Source of the DNA: Catenovulum agarivorans DS-2
Lineage (GTDB): Bacteria > Pseudomonadota > Gammaproteobacteria > Enterobacterales > Alteromonadaceae
Direction of reading: 5' to 3'
Length of the DNA: 64,000 nucleotides
Assembly: GCF_000568405.1 (NCBI RefSeq)
Contig: NZ_ARZY01000002.1
Location: 140,540-204,539, forward strand
Positions within the stretch are counted from its first letter, which is position 1. Every line of letters begins with the position of its first letter. The position numbers and the translations under genes were made by a program. Shown here in pieces: positions 9,439 through 19,259 of the stretch. The notes beneath the pieces were generated by a model that was not told the DNA's origin, made no database searches, and saw only the letters and a program-made list of their open reading frames with translations.

Positions 9439-10044
9439 TTATCCAACAGCTTGCATAAACGAAATTACATTTTTTGCAACTTCATCGATACGCTGTGAGT
9501 TGTCCATCGCCATTTTTCGCAGTGTTTGATACGCTTGGTCTTCAGTCAGACCTTTAGTATTCATCAGTAGTCCTTTTGCTTTGTCAATCCATTTGCGTCC
9601 TTCTAATTTTCGTTTTGTTTCTGAGAGCTCATCTTTAAGCGACTGAACTTCTTTAAATCGCGCAATGGCTATTTGCACTGTTGGTCCAACATGGTGGGGA
9701 AGTTTATCACCAACGATATACGCGTTAATTCTGGATTTGAGCACGCGGTCGATCATTTCCTCATCGGAAAACTCGGTAAAAATCACCATAGGCCGAGGGT
9801 CTATCTGATTTAAAATATGCAGGCTATGTATGTTGTCTGTGGTTAACCTATCGACGTCTAATACAATAACGCTCGGATCAACATTATCCACCATCTTTAA
9901 GATATGGCTTGAAGTTAATGCCGGGTAGACGTCATACCCACAGGTTAGTAGAGCATTTTTTAAATCACGATCAAAATCTTCGGATTCTACGAGTAACAAA
10001 GCTCTCAATCCGATGCTACGGTGCGATTCATACTTACTTTGCAT
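9439..10044 (-). CDS. nasT: ANTAR-domain nitrate-responsive antiterminator NasT
   Basis: A 201-aa protein with an N-terminal pseudo-receiver (about 12-128; D63 kept, but the usual acidic pair is VESED) and a C-terminal ANTAR RNA-binding domain (about 138-195, with WIDKAKGLLM and LTEDQAYQTLRKMAM). NasT proteins bind paired hexaloop hairpins in nascent leader RNA and block a terminator. NasS normally holds NasT inactive until nitrate binds NasS. No nasS is adjacent or elsewhere in the window, which is unusual. The likely target is the nrtA leader at 29693-29791; the nasA leader (35105-35174) is a second candidate. The gene is divergent from the nap operon. Confidence 0.85.
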   Translation of the reverse strand: MQSKYESHRSIGLRALLLVESEDFDRDLKNALLTCGYDVYPALTSSHILKMVDNVDPSVIVLDVDRLTTDNIHSLHILNQIDPRPMVIFTEFSDEEMIDRVLKSRINAYIVGDKLPHHVGPTVQIAIARFKEVQSLKDELSETKRKLEGRKWIDKAKGLLMNTKGLTEDQAYQTLRKMAMDNSQRIDEVAKNVISFMQAVG

Positions 10045-10201
10045 AGTTTTCTAAAACTGCTTTGTTGAGGAAGAACATTCTCAACAAAGCAATATGTAGA
10101 CCAAATTGTGTGATTGACCCTAAGTAATTGATAAGTATATATTAAATTTGTTTTTGTTGGTTGCTATACCTGCGTTATTGATTGGCAGAATACAAAATAT
10201 T

Positions 10202-10218
10202 TGCACCGAAAATGCGCA
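10202..10218. promoter_or_regulatory. possible NtrC-type box between nasT and napE
   Basis: TGCACC-GAAAA-TGCGCA; the left half matches the NtrC consensus TGCACC exactly and the right half matches GGTGCA at four of six bases. No sigma-54 -24/-12 element was found on either side, so its role is uncertain. The remainder of the 10045-10396 divergent gap is A/T-rich promoter-like DNA. Confidence 0.3.
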
Positions 10219-10261
10219 TGCTCGCGCCTAAAAATAGCATTTTTACTCACTATGGCGTTTA

Positions 10262-10275
10262 TTGATCTAGCGCAA
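10262..10275. promoter_or_regulatory. possible FNR-type site upstream of napE
   Basis: TTGAT-CTAG-CGCAA keeps the full left half and three of five right-half bases of the FNR consensus TTGAT-N4-ATCAA. Anaerobic control of nap is common, but this match alone is weak. Confidence 0.3.
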
Positions 10276-10396
10276 AAAACTTTGCTTATTGTTGCTTTAG
10301 TATTGCAGTTATGGTGAACAGAGAGTTCAGTGATGTTGAGCTCAGACGCAAACTGTCCACCTTAATTTTCTAGACTCATCAACGAAGGTGACGCAA

Positions 10397-10540
10397 ATGC
10401 AAACTGAAAAAAAGCGAGAGCTGAAAGTCTTTCTTTTTATAACCGTGGTGTTGTTTCCGCTTTTAAGTATCGCGCTAGTTGGTGCTTATGGATTCTCTAT
10501 TTGGATATATCAACTGTTATTCGCTCCACGAGTATTTTAA
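10397..10540 (+). CDS. napE: periplasmic nitrate reductase small membrane protein NapE
   Basis: A 47-aa protein, too short for most gene finders. It starts MQTEKKRELKVFLFITVVLF and has one membrane span (about 11-38) ending in YQLLFAPRVF. The KR-E-FLF opening, the GAYGF motif in the span and QLLF near the end match the NapE/TorE family. Its role in periplasmic nitrate reduction is unclear in all species; it is thought to be an inner-membrane accessory. The ATG follows a GAAGGTG ribosome site, and napD begins 9 bp after the stop, so it is the first gene of napEDABC. Confidence 0.85.
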   Translation: MQTEKKRELKVFLFITVVLFPLLSIALVGAYGFSIWIYQLLFAPRVF

Positions 10541-10549
10541 GGAACCCTC

Positions 10550-10825
10550 ATGAATACCGAATGGCATATCGCCAGCTTTATTATTCGAGTCCAGCCTGAC
10601 TTAGTCGACCGAGCCATCTCTGAATTAAATCAAATCGAACACTGTGAACTGCACGGGCAAGATGATGTCGGTCAGCTTGTCGTGACGTTAGAAGCACCAA
10701 GCGCAAAATCGATGGCTAATTCTGCGGAGCAATTTCAGCAATTAACGGGTTTACTGCACGCTGTGCCTGTGTATCACGAATATTTAGACAACGATTTAAA
10801 CAACGAATTAAACGAACAAAGTTAG
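10550..10825 (+). CDS. napD: NapA maturation chaperone NapD
   Basis: A 91-aa cytoplasmic chaperone that binds the Tat signal of NapA and prevents export before cofactor loading. It begins [19 protein letters not shown], the usual ferredoxin-like first strand and helix of NapD, and contains a [11 protein letters not shown] strand. The acidic, asparagine-rich tail is not conserved in the family. It sits between napE and napA with 9- and 10-bp gaps. Confidence 0.9.
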   Translation: MNTEWHIASFIIRVQPDLVDRAISELNQIEHCELHGQDDVGQLVVTLEAPSAKSMANSAEQFQQLTGLLHAVPVYHEYLDNDLNNELNEQS

Positions 10826-10835
10826 TGGGGATATT

Positions 10836-13331
10836 ATGAAACTTTCTAGGCGAGACTTTGTAAAAGCAAGCGCCGCTCAAGCCGCGGCAGGGGTCGCTGG
10901 TGTGCCATTGACAGGTTATGCCAGTAATTTAATTACTGATTCTTCAGCAACAAAACTGCATTGGGATAAAGCACCATGCCGATTTTGTGGTACTGGTTGT
11001 AGTATTAATGTCGCAACTAAAGACGGCAAAGTGGTGGCAACACATGGTGATATTAAGTCACCGGTAAACCGAGGTTTAAACTGCGTTAAAGGCTACTTTT
11101 TGTCGAAAATTATGTATGGCAAAGATAGATTAACACAGCCAATGTTGCGTATGACTAATGGCCGCTATGATAAGAACGGTGAGTTTACCGCTATTTCTTG
11201 GCAGCAAGCTTTTGAAGTCATGGCTGATAAATATACCAGCGCGATTAAAAACCATGGTCCTGAATCTGTTGGTATGTTTGGTTCTGGTCAATGGACTGTT
11301 ATGGAAGGCTATACCGCGGTTAAACTAATGAAAGCTGGTTTCCGCTCTAACAATATTGATCCTAATGCACGCCACTGTATGGCTTCAGCGGTTGGCGGCT
11401 TTATGCGCACCTTTGGCATTGACGAACCCATGGGTTGTTATGACGATATTGAAGCGGCTGATGCCTTTGTGCTTTGGGGTTCTAACATGGCGGAAATGCA
11501 TCCAATTTTATGGACGCGATTAACCGACCGACGATTAAGCCATCCACATGTCAAAGTTGCGGTATTGTCCACTTACAAACATCGTAGTTATGATTTGGCT
11601 GATATGCCAATGATATTCACCCCGCAGACTGACTTGGCTATTTTGAACTTTATTGCTAATTACATAATTGAGAATGATAAAGTTGATTGGGAGTTTGTTA
11701 AAAAGCATACTCGCTTCAAGCAAGGCGAAACCGATATAGGGTATGGGTTACGCGCTGACCATCCTTTGCAGCAAAGCGCCAAAAATGCCGACAAAGCGGG
11801 TGCAGCCAAAGACATTGACTTTAAAACTTTCAAAGCATTTGTGAGCGAATACACCGCCGAAAAAGTAAGCGAGTTATCAGGCGTGAGTGTCAAAGACCTA
11901 AATGCATTGGCTGAGTTGTATGCAGATCCTACAACCAAAGTGACTTCATTCTGGACCATGGGCTTTAACCAGCATACTCGTGGTGTTTGGTGCAACAACC
12001 TAATTTATAACATTCACCTGCTAACGGGCAAAATATCGACGCCAGGCAACAGCCCATTTTCATTAACTGGCCAGCCATCAGCCTGTGGTACGGCACGCGA
12101 AGTAGGTACTTTTAGCCACAGGTTACCAGCAGACATGGTGGTTAAAAATCCTAAACATCGAGCGTACGCTGAAAAAATTTGGAAGTTACCTAAAGGCACT
12201 GTGCCAGCAAAACCTGGTTTACATGCAGTAGAACACAACCGCGCATTAAAAGACGGTAAATTAAAAGTTTATTGGGTGCAGTGTAATAACAACATGCAAG
12301 CTGCGGCCAATATTAACGAAGAAGGCTATCCCGGTTATCGCAATCCCGAAGCTTTTGTGATTGTCTCTGATGCGTATCCAACTGTGACCGCTCAATGTGC
12401 TGACTTAATTCTACCAGCGGCAATGTGGGTTGAAAAAGAGGGGGCGTATGGTAATGCAGAGCGTCGTACACAAGCTTGGTATCAGCAAGTTAAAGCACCT
12501 GGTTCAGCACAATCTGATTTATGGCAAATGGTTGAATTTAGCCGCTATTTAAAACTAACCGACTTTTGGCCCGCCGAACTGGCAAGCCAAATGCCACATG
12601 CAAATGAATTAACTTTATTTGATGTATTGTTTAAAAACGGCAATGTTGACAAGTATAGCTTGCGTGAAGTACCTGCAGAGCGCCTAAATGATGAAGCGCG
12701 CCATTTTGGTTTTTACATTCAAAAAGGTTTGTTTGAAGAATACGCTGCTTTTGGGCGTGATCATGGTCACGATTTGGCACCGTACGACAGATACCACGAA
12801 GTGCGCGGGTTACGTTGGCCTGTAGTTGACGGTAAAGAAACTTTGTGGCGCTATCGCGAAGGTGCAGACCCATATGTAAAAGCGGGTAAAGGTTTTGAGT
12901 TTTATGGTAAACCAGACGGTAAAGCAATTATTTTTGCCTTGCCATACGAGCCGCCTGCTGAAGCACCAGATGATGAATACGACTTGTGGTTATCTACTGG
13001 GCGTGTTTTAGAACACTGGCACAGTGGCTCAATGACCAATAGAGTTCCAGAGTTACATAGAGCTGTGCCTTATGCACTGTGCTATATGCATCCTGATGAT
13101 GCGAAAAAGCGCGGTTTACGCCGAGGTGATGAAGTGAATTTGATTTCTCGTCGAGGTTCAATTCGCATTCGAGTGGAAACACGTGGACGCAATCAACCAC
13201 CAGAAGGTTTGGTGTTTGTGCCTTGGTTTGACGCTGGTCGTTTGATTAATAAAGTGACGCTGGATGCAACTGATCCTATTTCAAAACAGACCGACTTTAA
13301 AAAGTGTGCTGTGAAAATAGAGAAAGTTTAG
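10836..13331 (+). CDS. napA: periplasmic nitrate reductase catalytic subunit NapA
   Basis: An 831-aa molybdoenzyme (usual length about 830) that reduces nitrate to nitrite in the periplasm with electrons from NapB/NapC. Visible parts: a Tat signal with SRRDFVK at residues 4-10; the [4Fe-4S] cysteines C48, C51, C55 and C83, followed by the electron-relay K85; the molybdenum-ligand C181 in NARHCMAS; and a C-terminal molydopterin dinucleotide-binding domain with [15 protein letters not shown]. All key residues are present, so it should be active. It is the central gene of napEDABC. As a respiratory or redox-balancing enzyme it is separate from the cytoplasmic NasA encoded at 35198-37855. Confidence 0.97.
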   Translation: MKLSRRDFVKASAAQAAAGVAGVPLTGYASNLITDSSATKLHWDKAPCRFCGTGCSINVATKDGKVVATHGDIKSPVNRGLNCVKGYFLSKIMYGKDRLTQPMLRMTNGRYDKNGEFTAISWQQAFEVMADKYTSAIKNHGPESVGMFGSGQWTVMEGYTAVKLMKAGFRSNNIDPNARHCMASAVGGFMRTFGIDEPMGCYDDIEAADAFVLWGSNMAEMHPILWTRLTDRRLSHPHVKVAVLSTYKHRSYDLADMPMIFTPQTDLAILNFIANYIIENDKVDWEFVKKHTRFKQGETDIGYGLRADHPLQQSAKNADKAGAAKDIDFKTFKAFVSEYTAEKVSELSGVSVKDLNALAELYADPTTKVTSFWTMGFNQHTRGVWCNNLIYNIHLLTGKISTPGNSPFSLTGQPSACGTAREVGTFSHRLPADMVVKNPKHRAYAEKIWKLPKGTVPAKPGLHAVEHNRALKDGKLKVYWVQCNNNMQAAANINEEGYPGYRNPEAFVIVSDAYPTVTAQCADLILPAAMWVEKEGAYGNAERRTQAWYQQVKAPGSAQSDLWQMVEFSRYLKLTDFWPAELASQMPHANELTLFDVLFKNGNVDKYSLREVPAERLNDEARHFGFYIQKGLFEEYAAFGRDHGHDLAPYDRYHEVRGLRWPVVDGKETLWRYREGADPYVKAGKGFEFYGKPDGKAIIFALPYEPPAEAPDDEYDLWLSTGRVLEHWHSGSMTNRVPELHRAVPYALCYMHPDDAKKRGLRRGDEVNLISRRGSIRIRVETRGRNQPPEGLVFVPWFDAGRLINKVTLDATDPISKQTDFKKCAVKIEKV

Positions 13332-13341
13332 GAGAGTCACT

Positions 13342-13803
13342 ATGAATAAGTTAATGAAAACTATCCGTATCGCCAGTGCCTTAGTATGTGCCATTGTTGT
13401 CGCGAGTGTTCAAGCGAATGACGCTTTTAATCCAATATTAAAAGCGGAAGTGACAGATGATGTTGCAGCCCCTGCGATTCCAAAAGTTATAAAAAATGAT
13501 GTTAAACAAAAGCGTAACTACCCAATGCAACCACCGGTTATTCCGCATAATACTCGTGGTTATGAGGTCAATACGCGGGTGAATAAGTGTATGTCTTGCC
13601 ACAGTCGTGACAGGGTAGAAGAAAGCCAAGCGCCTATGGTTTCAGTCACACACTTTATGGATCGTGATGGCAACTTTTTAGCAGAGATTTCACCTCGACG
13701 TTATTTTTGTAATCAGTGTCATGTTACCCAGTCAGATGTAGAACCTGTAATAGAAAATACTTTTACCGATTCTAAACATTTGATGAAACTGAGCAATCAG
13801 TAA
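13342..13803 (+). CDS. napB: periplasmic dihaem cytochrome c NapB
   Basis: A 153-aa exported protein with a signal peptide (cleavage near ASVQA/ND, residue 25) and two CxxCH sites, CMSCH (83-87) and CNQCH (123-127). H69 (PPVIPHN) and H104 (VTHFMDRDG) are in place as axial ligands. It carries electrons from NapC to NapA. It follows napA by 10 bp and precedes napC by 11 bp. Confidence 0.95.
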   Translation: MNKLMKTIRIASALVCAIVVASVQANDAFNPILKAEVTDDVAAPAIPKVIKNDVKQKRNYPMQPPVIPHNTRGYEVNTRVNKCMSCHSRDRVEESQAPMVSVTHFMDRDGNFLAEISPRRYFCNQCHVTQSDVEPVIENTFTDSKHLMKLSNQ

Positions 13804-13814
13804 GGAAGGTTTAT

Positions 13815-14399
13815 ATGAAGTGGCTAAAGTTAGTTTGGCAAACCTTTAAAAAACCAAGTGTTCACTACAGCCTAGGGTTTTTAACCTTAGGCGGCTTTTT
13901 AGCGGGTGTGATATTTTGGGGTGGATTTAACACTGCACTTGAAGCAACCAATACCGAAGAGTTTTGTATTGGTTGTCATGAAATGGAAAACAACGTGTAT
14001 GAGGAACTCAAAACGACCATTCACTATACTAATCGTTCTGGCGTACGTGCAACTTGTCCTGACTGTCATGTTCCACATGAGTGGACAGACAAAATTGCAC
14101 GTAAGATGGCTGCGTCTAAAGAGGTGTGGGGGAAAATTTTTGGCACAATTAACACACGAGAGAAGTTTAATGAAAAACGCCGTCAGTTAGCTGAAAATGA
14201 ATGGGCACGATTAAAAGCAAATGATTCATTAGAGTGTCGAAACTGTCATGATTTTGATTCAATGGACTTCACCTTGCAAAACCCGAGAGCGGTGGAAATG
14301 CATAGTACTGCGCTGGCGTCAGGCGAAAAAACCTGCATTGATTGCCACAAAGGGATAGCCCACCAATTGCCGGATATGCATGGTGTTCCTGGTTGGTAA
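13815..14399 (+). CDS. napC: membrane-anchored tetrahaem quinol dehydrogenase NapC
   Basis: A 194-aa NapC/NirT-family protein: one N-terminal membrane anchor (about 19-40) and four haem motifs, CIGCH (51-55), CPDCH (81-85), CRNCH (141-145) and CIDCH (174-178). It oxidises quinol and passes electrons to NapB. With no napG or napH present, quinol oxidation for Nap depends on this protein. It is the last gene of napEDABC and is followed by a strong terminator. Confidence 0.95.
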   Translation: MKWLKLVWQTFKKPSVHYSLGFLTLGGFLAGVIFWGGFNTALEATNTEEFCIGCHEMENNVYEELKTTIHYTNRSGVRATCPDCHVPHEWTDKIARKMAASKEVWGKIFGTINTREKFNEKRRQLAENEWARLKANDSLECRNCHDFDSMDFTLQNPRAVEMHSTALASGEKTCIDCHKGIAHQLPDMHGVPGW

Positions 14400-14422
14400 A
14401 CTAGCGGGATTTAGGAACTTTA

Positions 14423-14450
14423 AAACAAGCGGCTAAGCCGCTTGTTTTTT
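14423..14450 (+). terminator. intrinsic terminator of the nap operon
   Basis: A GC-rich stem, ACAAGCGGC with GCCGCTTGT and a TAA-centred loop, followed by TTTTTT. It lies between convergent napC and the DUF481 gene; the A-run on its left lets it also serve the minus strand. Confidence 0.85.
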
Positions 14451-14465
14451 CTACATAGAGAATTT

Positions 14466-15314
14466 TTAAAAATTATAAACGAGCGTGATACGATTTTGTT
14501 TGTCGTTGCTCAATACACCAGAGCTGGAATTTTTCTTGTTTTTTACTGATGCTTTAACCGCCAAAGAGCCATTTACTTGCATAGTTATACTTGCTTCAAA
14601 TTCTGACTTTCTATTGAAATCACCGTCCTCTATAGAGTACGCAGATTTAAATTTTATTTGGTCAGTTATTTTACGCTGATAGGTCGCCGCAGCACGCCAA
14701 ATCAGTTGGTTTCGGTTCTCTTCATCACCGGTTATGGGATTTCCATTATTATCGGTTATAACATTGCCACTACCATCAACTTGTTGATTTTGTTCGTTGA
14801 CTTTAACGATTAACGAATCAAAACTGTAACCTGGGCCTAGGGATAGATCTAAAAAACCGGTTGACGAATCAAGCACTCGTGTGTTGTAACCAGTCGCGAT
14901 AGACGCTTGATAGTGGAAGGCTGAAAATCGATTTGTCTCGTACGAAGCAAACGCTAATATTGCATCACCTTCGTCATTCACTTTGTAGTTAGTTTGCGCA
15001 GATGCTGCATATTGCTCTTTGGATGTTTTTTTGATGGTTCGTTTTTCGCCATTTTTGACTATTTCAATCTCATCTTCTTTAAATAATGAATCAAAAGAAA
15101 ATTGATTACGAAAAGATTCTGTTTCGTTGCCGATGTCTGTTTTGACAATTATTGAAGTCGACTCTGTATTACCAGAGGTCATAATATAACCGAGCTCTAC
15201 TGAAGCAACAAATTTACCGAACTTGTCGTCTGTTTTTTTACTAGCTGCTACAGAGTTAGTCGCTAGCGCAAAACCAATTGCTAAGATAGATGTTGATACC
15301 TGGATATATTTCAT
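14466..15314 (-). CDS. DUF481-family outer membrane protein
   Basis: A 282-aa predicted beta-barrel with signal peptide (cleavage after TNSVA/AS, residue 24). The opening VELGYIMTSGNTESTSI is the hallmark of the DUF481/YdiY family; it ends on an aromatic strand, RITLVYNF. Function of the family is unknown; some members are induced by acid or salt stress. A hydrophilic stretch around residues 178-200 (DGSGNVITDNNGNPITGDEE) is an extended extracellular loop not typical of the family. It is a single-gene unit, terminated by the shared hairpin at 14423-14450. Confidence 0.8.
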   Translation of the reverse strand: MKYIQVSTSILAIGFALATNSVAASKKTDDKFGKFVASVELGYIMTSGNTESTSIIVKTDIGNETESFRNQFSFDSLFKEDEIEIVKNGEKRTIKKTSKEQYAASAQTNYKVNDEGDAILAFASYETNRFSAFHYQASIATGYNTRVLDSSTGFLDLSLGPGYSFDSLIVKVNEQNQQVDGSGNVITDNNGNPITGDEENRNQLIWRAAATYQRKITDQIKFKSAYSIEDGDFNRKSEFEASITMQVNGSLAVKASVKNKKNSSSGVLSNDKQNRITLVYNF

Positions 15315-15465
15315 TCAATTAAGCCAATTTACCGATTAATAATGCTTACCCAAACTAATTGAAAACTCCACTCCTTGATCTGTACTTTAGCTTCGGCAAT
15401 AAACGCGCCATTCTAGTCGTTTAGAAAAAAAGTTCAATAATAAACTAGCATGACGATTTATCTGT

Positions 15466-16473
15466 TTAGACTTGGTAATATTTTCGATACCAAGCAACAA
15501 ACTTTTCGACACCTTTTTCCACTGATACTTGTGGTTTGTGGCCAGTGACTTTTTCTAAATCTTCAGTGTCAGCCCAAGTCTTATATACATCACCTGGTTG
15601 CATCGGCATAAAATTCTTCTTAGCTTCAATACCAATGGCTTTTTCAATGGCTTTAACAAAGTCCATTAACTGTACAGGGGAGCCATTACCTATGTTGTAA
15701 ACCCGATAAGGTGCCGAGCTATCTTTTGCTGAGCCTTGTTCTGGTGTCCATTCTGAATTTGCTTCCGGTATTTTACTGGCTACGCGTAAAATGCCCTCTA
15801 CTATATCGTCAATGTAGGTGAAATCACGGGCTAAATCGCCATTGTTGTATATGTCGATTGGCTCGCCATTAATAATGGCTTTGGTAAATTTAAACAAGGC
15901 CATATCAGGGCGACCCCAAGGACCATATACAGTAAAGAAGCGTAATCCCGATGTTGGAATTTGATAGAGATGAGAATAAGTATGACTCATCAACTCATTG
16001 GCTTTTTTGGTAGCTGCATATAACGAAACTGGATGGTCAACTGAGTCTTCAGTTGCAAATGGCATTTTGCTGTTTAAGCCATACACTGAACTTGAAGATG
16101 CATAAACCAAATGTTTTACCTTGTTATGGCGACAGCCTTCTAAAATAGATAAGTGGCCAATAAGGTTTGAATCTGCATATGCAAATGGATTCTCTAAAGA
16201 ATAGCGAACACCAGCTTGAGCGGCCAAGTGAATAACCACATCAAAGCCGTGTTCTTCGAATAATTGCGCCATACCGTCACGGTCAGCTAGGTCCATTTTA
16301 ACAAAACTAAAATGTTCAAAAGGTTCTAACTCTTTTAGCCTGTCTTCTTTCAATTGTACTTGGTAGTAGCTATTTAAATTATCTATACCAACTACTTGAT
16401 GACCTGCTTTTAATAACCTTTGTGCCGTAAAAAAACCGATAAAACCGGCTGCACCAGTGACTAAGTATTTCAC
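15466..16473 (-). CDS. UDP-glucuronate 4-epimerase-type NAD-dependent epimerase
   Basis: A 335-aa short-chain dehydrogenase/reductase of the extended class. The Rossmann motif GAAGFIGFF is at 7-15; the catalytic YxxxK is YAATK (with SSSSVYG before it); MPMQPGDVYKTWAD near the C-terminus is typical of CapI/GAE-type epimerases that interconvert UDP-glucuronate and UDP-galacturonate. It provides sugar nucleotides for capsule, LPS or exopolysaccharide in the cytoplasm. galE lies just upstream on the same strand (29-bp gap), so the two probably form one sugar-nucleotide operon, although no glycosyltransferases are adjacent. Confidence 0.85.
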   Translation of the reverse strand: MKYLVTGAAGFIGFFTAQRLLKAGHQVVGIDNLNSYYQVQLKEDRLKELEPFEHFSFVKMDLADRDGMAQLFEEHGFDVVIHLAAQAGVRYSLENPFAYADSNLIGHLSILEGCRHNKVKHLVYASSSSVYGLNSKMPFATEDSVDHPVSLYAATKKANELMSHTYSHLYQIPTSGLRFFTVYGPWGRPDMALFKFTKAIINGEPIDIYNNGDLARDFTYIDDIVEGILRVASKIPEANSEWTPEQGSAKDSSAPYRVYNIGNGSPVQLMDFVKAIEKAIGIEAKKNFMPMQPGDVYKTWADTEDLEKVTGHKPQVSVEKGVEKFVAWYRKYYQV

Positions 16474-16502
16474 GTTTTATCCTTTACCTTTGAGCGTTTG
16501 CT

Positions 16503-17540
16503 CTAACTATTTTTATACCCATTTGGGTTTTGGCTTTGCCAGCGCCAGCTGTCTTGGCACATACGGTCTAAACCAAATTTTGCTTCCCAATTAAGGTCTG
16601 ATTTTGCGGCTGTTGCATCTGCATAACATGCTGCTACATCACCTGGACGACGGTCTACTAGTTGGTATTTTATGGTTTTATCTGACGCTTTTTCAAACGC
16701 TTTTACCATATCTAATACTGAGTAGCCTGTTCCTGTACCCAGATTATACGTGAAAACACCTGAATCTTTTTGAATTTTTTCTAACGCACGCAAGTGGCCT
16801 AACGCTAAATCAACAACGTGGATATAGTCACGTACGCCTGTACCATCGTGTGTATCGTAATCGTTACCAAAAACAGCTAGTTGTTCACGACGGCCTACTG
16901 CTACTTGGGTGATAAATGGCATTAGGTTGTTTGGAATGCCGTTAGGATCTTCGCCGATGCGGCCTGATTCATGCGCACCAATTGGGTTGAAGTAGCGTAA
17001 TAACACGATACGCCATTCTGGGTCTGATTCAGATAAATCACGCAAAATTTCTTCAATCATTAATTTTGAATGACCATAAGCATTAGTTGGTATACCAGTT
17101 GGCATGCTTTCAACTAATGGTAATGCTTGTGGATCGCCATATACAGTTGCCGATGAGCTAAATACTATTGATTTAACCCCGTGTTTTGCCATTACTTGGC
17201 AAAGGTTAATCGTGCCTGTTACATTGTTGTGGTAGTAGGTTAGTGGAATTTGAGTACTTTCACCTACAGCTTTTAAGCCTGCAAAATGAATAACCGCATC
17301 AATTTGGTGCTTGGCGAATATTTCATCTAATGCAGCTGTGTCTAGGATATCTGCTTGGTAGAAAGTGAGGTCTTTGCCTGTAATGTCTTTTACGCGAGCA
17401 AGTGCTTCTTCTGATGCGTTGGCTAGGTTGTCAACCACAATTACTTGGTCGTCTTGGTTTAATAGTTCTAATACAGTGTGGCTGCCGATGTGGCTGCCGA
17501 TGTAACCCGCGCCACCAGTTACTAAGATTGTAGAGCTCAT
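16503..17540 (-). CDS. galE: UDP-glucose 4-epimerase with duplicated IGSH segment
   Basis: A 345-aa Leloir enzyme that interconverts UDP-glucose and UDP-galactose using bound NAD. Family motifs: GGAGYIGSH at the N-terminus, [13 protein letters not shown] as the catalytic Yxxx[13 protein letters not shown], and [12 protein letters not shown]. The odd feature is [18 protein letters not shown]: the normal [11 protein letters not shown] is interrupted by an extra IGSH, produced by a 12-bp tandem duplication at 17478-17501. The insertion sits at the start of the first helix after the NAD pyrophosphate loop and may change cofactor binding, but the reading frame is intact. Confidence 0.93.
   Translation of the reverse strand: MSSTILVTGGAGYIGSHIGSHTVLELLNQDDQVIVVDNLANASEEALARVKDITGKDLTFYQADILDTAALDEIFAKHQIDAVIHFAGLKAVGESTQIPLTYYHNNVTGTINLCQVMAKHGVKSIVFSSSATVYGDPQALPLVESMPTGIPTNAYGHSKLMIEEILRDLSESDPEWRIVLLRYFNPIGAHESGRIGEDPNGIPNNLMPFITQVAVGRREQLAVFGNDYDTHDGTGVRDYIHVVDLALGHLRALEKIQKDSGVFTYNLGTGTGYSVLDMVKAFEKASDKTIKYQLVDRRPGDVAACYADATAAKSDLNWEAKFGLDRMCQDSWRWQSQNPNGYKNS
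17478..17501. repeat. 12-bp tandem duplication inside galE
   Basis: Two exact copies of GTGGCTGCCGAT, in frame with galE on the minus strand, adding residues I-G-S-H. Exact identity suggests a recent slippage event. Confidence 0.9.
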
Positions 17541-17736
17541 AGTCTAGTACCGTTTTCCGTTAGTCTTTTTTAATTTCCACTGGATTTTGTCCAGTGTAAC
17601 GAATTTATTTGCAGATAGCGATGCGATCTTAGCTGTTTTTGCTAATTAAGTAAAACGTTTTCCCTGTTGGTTTTTTGTTCAGCTTGCTCGCAGCCCATCG
17701 GTTCACTAGCTTTAATATTTTTATTGCTGGTTAGCT

Positions 17737-19218
17737 TTAGTTAACGGCCACTTGGTAGTGAGATAAAATAGTGCCTTTTTGTTTATGGTAGTTAACTAAT
17801 GAAATGTAATAGCTTGTTAAAGCATCTACTTTTCTGCGCTGAGCATTGGCTAATCGGCTTTGCATATCCAATATGTAAAAGCTGTTGCTTCTACCCACTG
17901 ACATCTTTTTCTCTTCCGCATCCAGTGAAGCTTGAGTTAACGCCACTGCTTGCTCTGCTGCTTGTAAACGTCGCCAATTACCAGCTAGCGCATATGCGGC
18001 TGTGTCAAGCGCAAGCAAAATATTTTGTGCTGTCTGCTCTAGTTTAAGTTCATCTTGCTGCAAGGCTATATTACTTTGTGACAAACGACTCTTACTGCTT
18101 TGCATCGAGAGTGGCATGGAAAAGTTAATTCCAATGTACCCTGAATTTAATCCAGTACTTTGATAGCTTTCAAAAGCTGCACCGAAGTCATTTTGTTCAG
18201 CTATGCCAATTTTCTGGTAACGAACAACTAAATCTAAGTTGGGATTATGTTGCTGTTGATCTCGCTTCACTCTAATTTTTTGTTGGCTGACAGTTAGCTT
18301 TGCTTCTAAATATTCGGGCCGATTATTCAGAGCTTCTTGAAAGTCTTGTGCAACATTCGGATTCAATTGTTCAGCTTCCGGTAAACCGACAGCGTGCAGT
18401 TCTAGTGACAACAGCCCAGCGCTGCTATCAGCAATTAACGACTTTAGCGTGTTCTGCTTAAACCTTAACTCTTGCTCAGCAATTAGCACAGCATCTTCAC
18501 GATTTGCCAAACTGACCTCAGGTCGCAGCGTTGCAGAATCGGCACTTTTGCCAATAACTACACGTTTTTGTTCTGCTTCTAGGGTTTTTTCTGCCAGCAT
18601 TCGGTTTGCTTGAGCAACTTCTAAATTGAGTTGAGCCGCATATAAGCTGGTGTAAGCATTAACGATTTGCTGTACAAGCGACATGAGTTGTTGGCTAAAG
18701 CGCATTCGCTCTATTTCTGTACGTTTTTGCGCTAAAACAACATTACTGTAGTTAGGCTCAAGTCCAAAATTTTTCAACAAGGGTTGAGTCACCTCTATGA
18801 CACTGCTGAAATTGGCCGAATTATTTAATTCGTTTTTATTGGCTTCTATCGCAAGTTTATAACGTGTACCCCAAGGCGCAATGCCTTGTAAACCAACCGA
18901 TGAGGTAGTGCTTGCGTAACGATTGTTTTGTGTTAATGAATTAAAACGTTCGCTTTGACTTTGTTGGTAGCTGGCAAAAACATTAGGTTCGAAATCACCT
19001 TGCTCAATAGCAATGTTTAGTGCGGTAAACTGTGGATTCAGCCGATTTATTTTTATCCCATAGTTTTTAGCAACCCCTAATAAAATAGCTTGATGAACAT
19101 CTAGCTCTAGTAGAGGCGACGTTTGCTGAAAATTTGTTTGCGCTGACGCTGCTGCTGTGGTTAACCATAGCATAATTGCTAACAATAACTTTTGAGTTGT
19201 AAATGATGAATTTTTCAT
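17737..19218 (-). CDS. TolC-family outer membrane efflux channel
   Basis: A 493-aa outer-membrane factor of a tripartite pump. A signal peptide (MKNSSFTTQKLLLAIMLWL, cleavage near ASAQ) is followed by two long alpha-helical repeat regions rich in Q, A, L and N, with the paired coiled-coil pattern of TolC/OprM proteins (for example LNLEVAQANRMLAEKTLEAE and LQAAEQAVALTQASLDAEEK). I set the start at 19218 because the signal peptide begins there; an open frame runs upstream to 19308 but would put about 30 polar residues ahead of it and overlap the permease gene. It is the last gene of the efflux operon (gap of 41 bp). Confidence 0.87.
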   Translation of the reverse strand: MKNSSFTTQKLLLAIMLWLTTAAASAQTNFQQTSPLLELDVHQAILLGVAKNYGIKINRLNPQFTALNIAIEQGDFEPNVFASYQQSQSERFNSLTQNNRYASTTSSVGLQGIAPWGTRYKLAIEANKNELNNSANFSSVIEVTQPLLKNFGLEPNYSNVVLAQKRTEIERMRFSQQLMSLVQQIVNAYTSLYAAQLNLEVAQANRMLAEKTLEAEQKRVVIGKSADSATLRPEVSLANREDAVLIAEQELRFKQNTLKSLIADSSAGLLSLELHAVGLPEAEQLNPNVAQDFQEALNNRPEYLEAKLTVSQQKIRVKRDQQQHNPNLDLVVRYQKIGIAEQNDFGAAFESYQSTGLNSGYIGINFSMPLSMQSSKSRLSQSNIALQQDELKLEQTAQNILLALDTAAYALAGNWRRLQAAEQAVALTQASLDAEEKKMSVGRSNSFYILDMQSRLANAQRRKVDALTSYYISLVNYHKQKGTILSHYQVAVN

Positions 19219-19259
19219 AGATAAAAGAAGCCAGACAGCTAACTGTCTGGCATATATAG

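Noticed and set aside
10836..13331. NapA as an assimilatory enzyme
   Set aside because: Tat signal, napB/napC neighbours and length identify the periplasmic enzyme.
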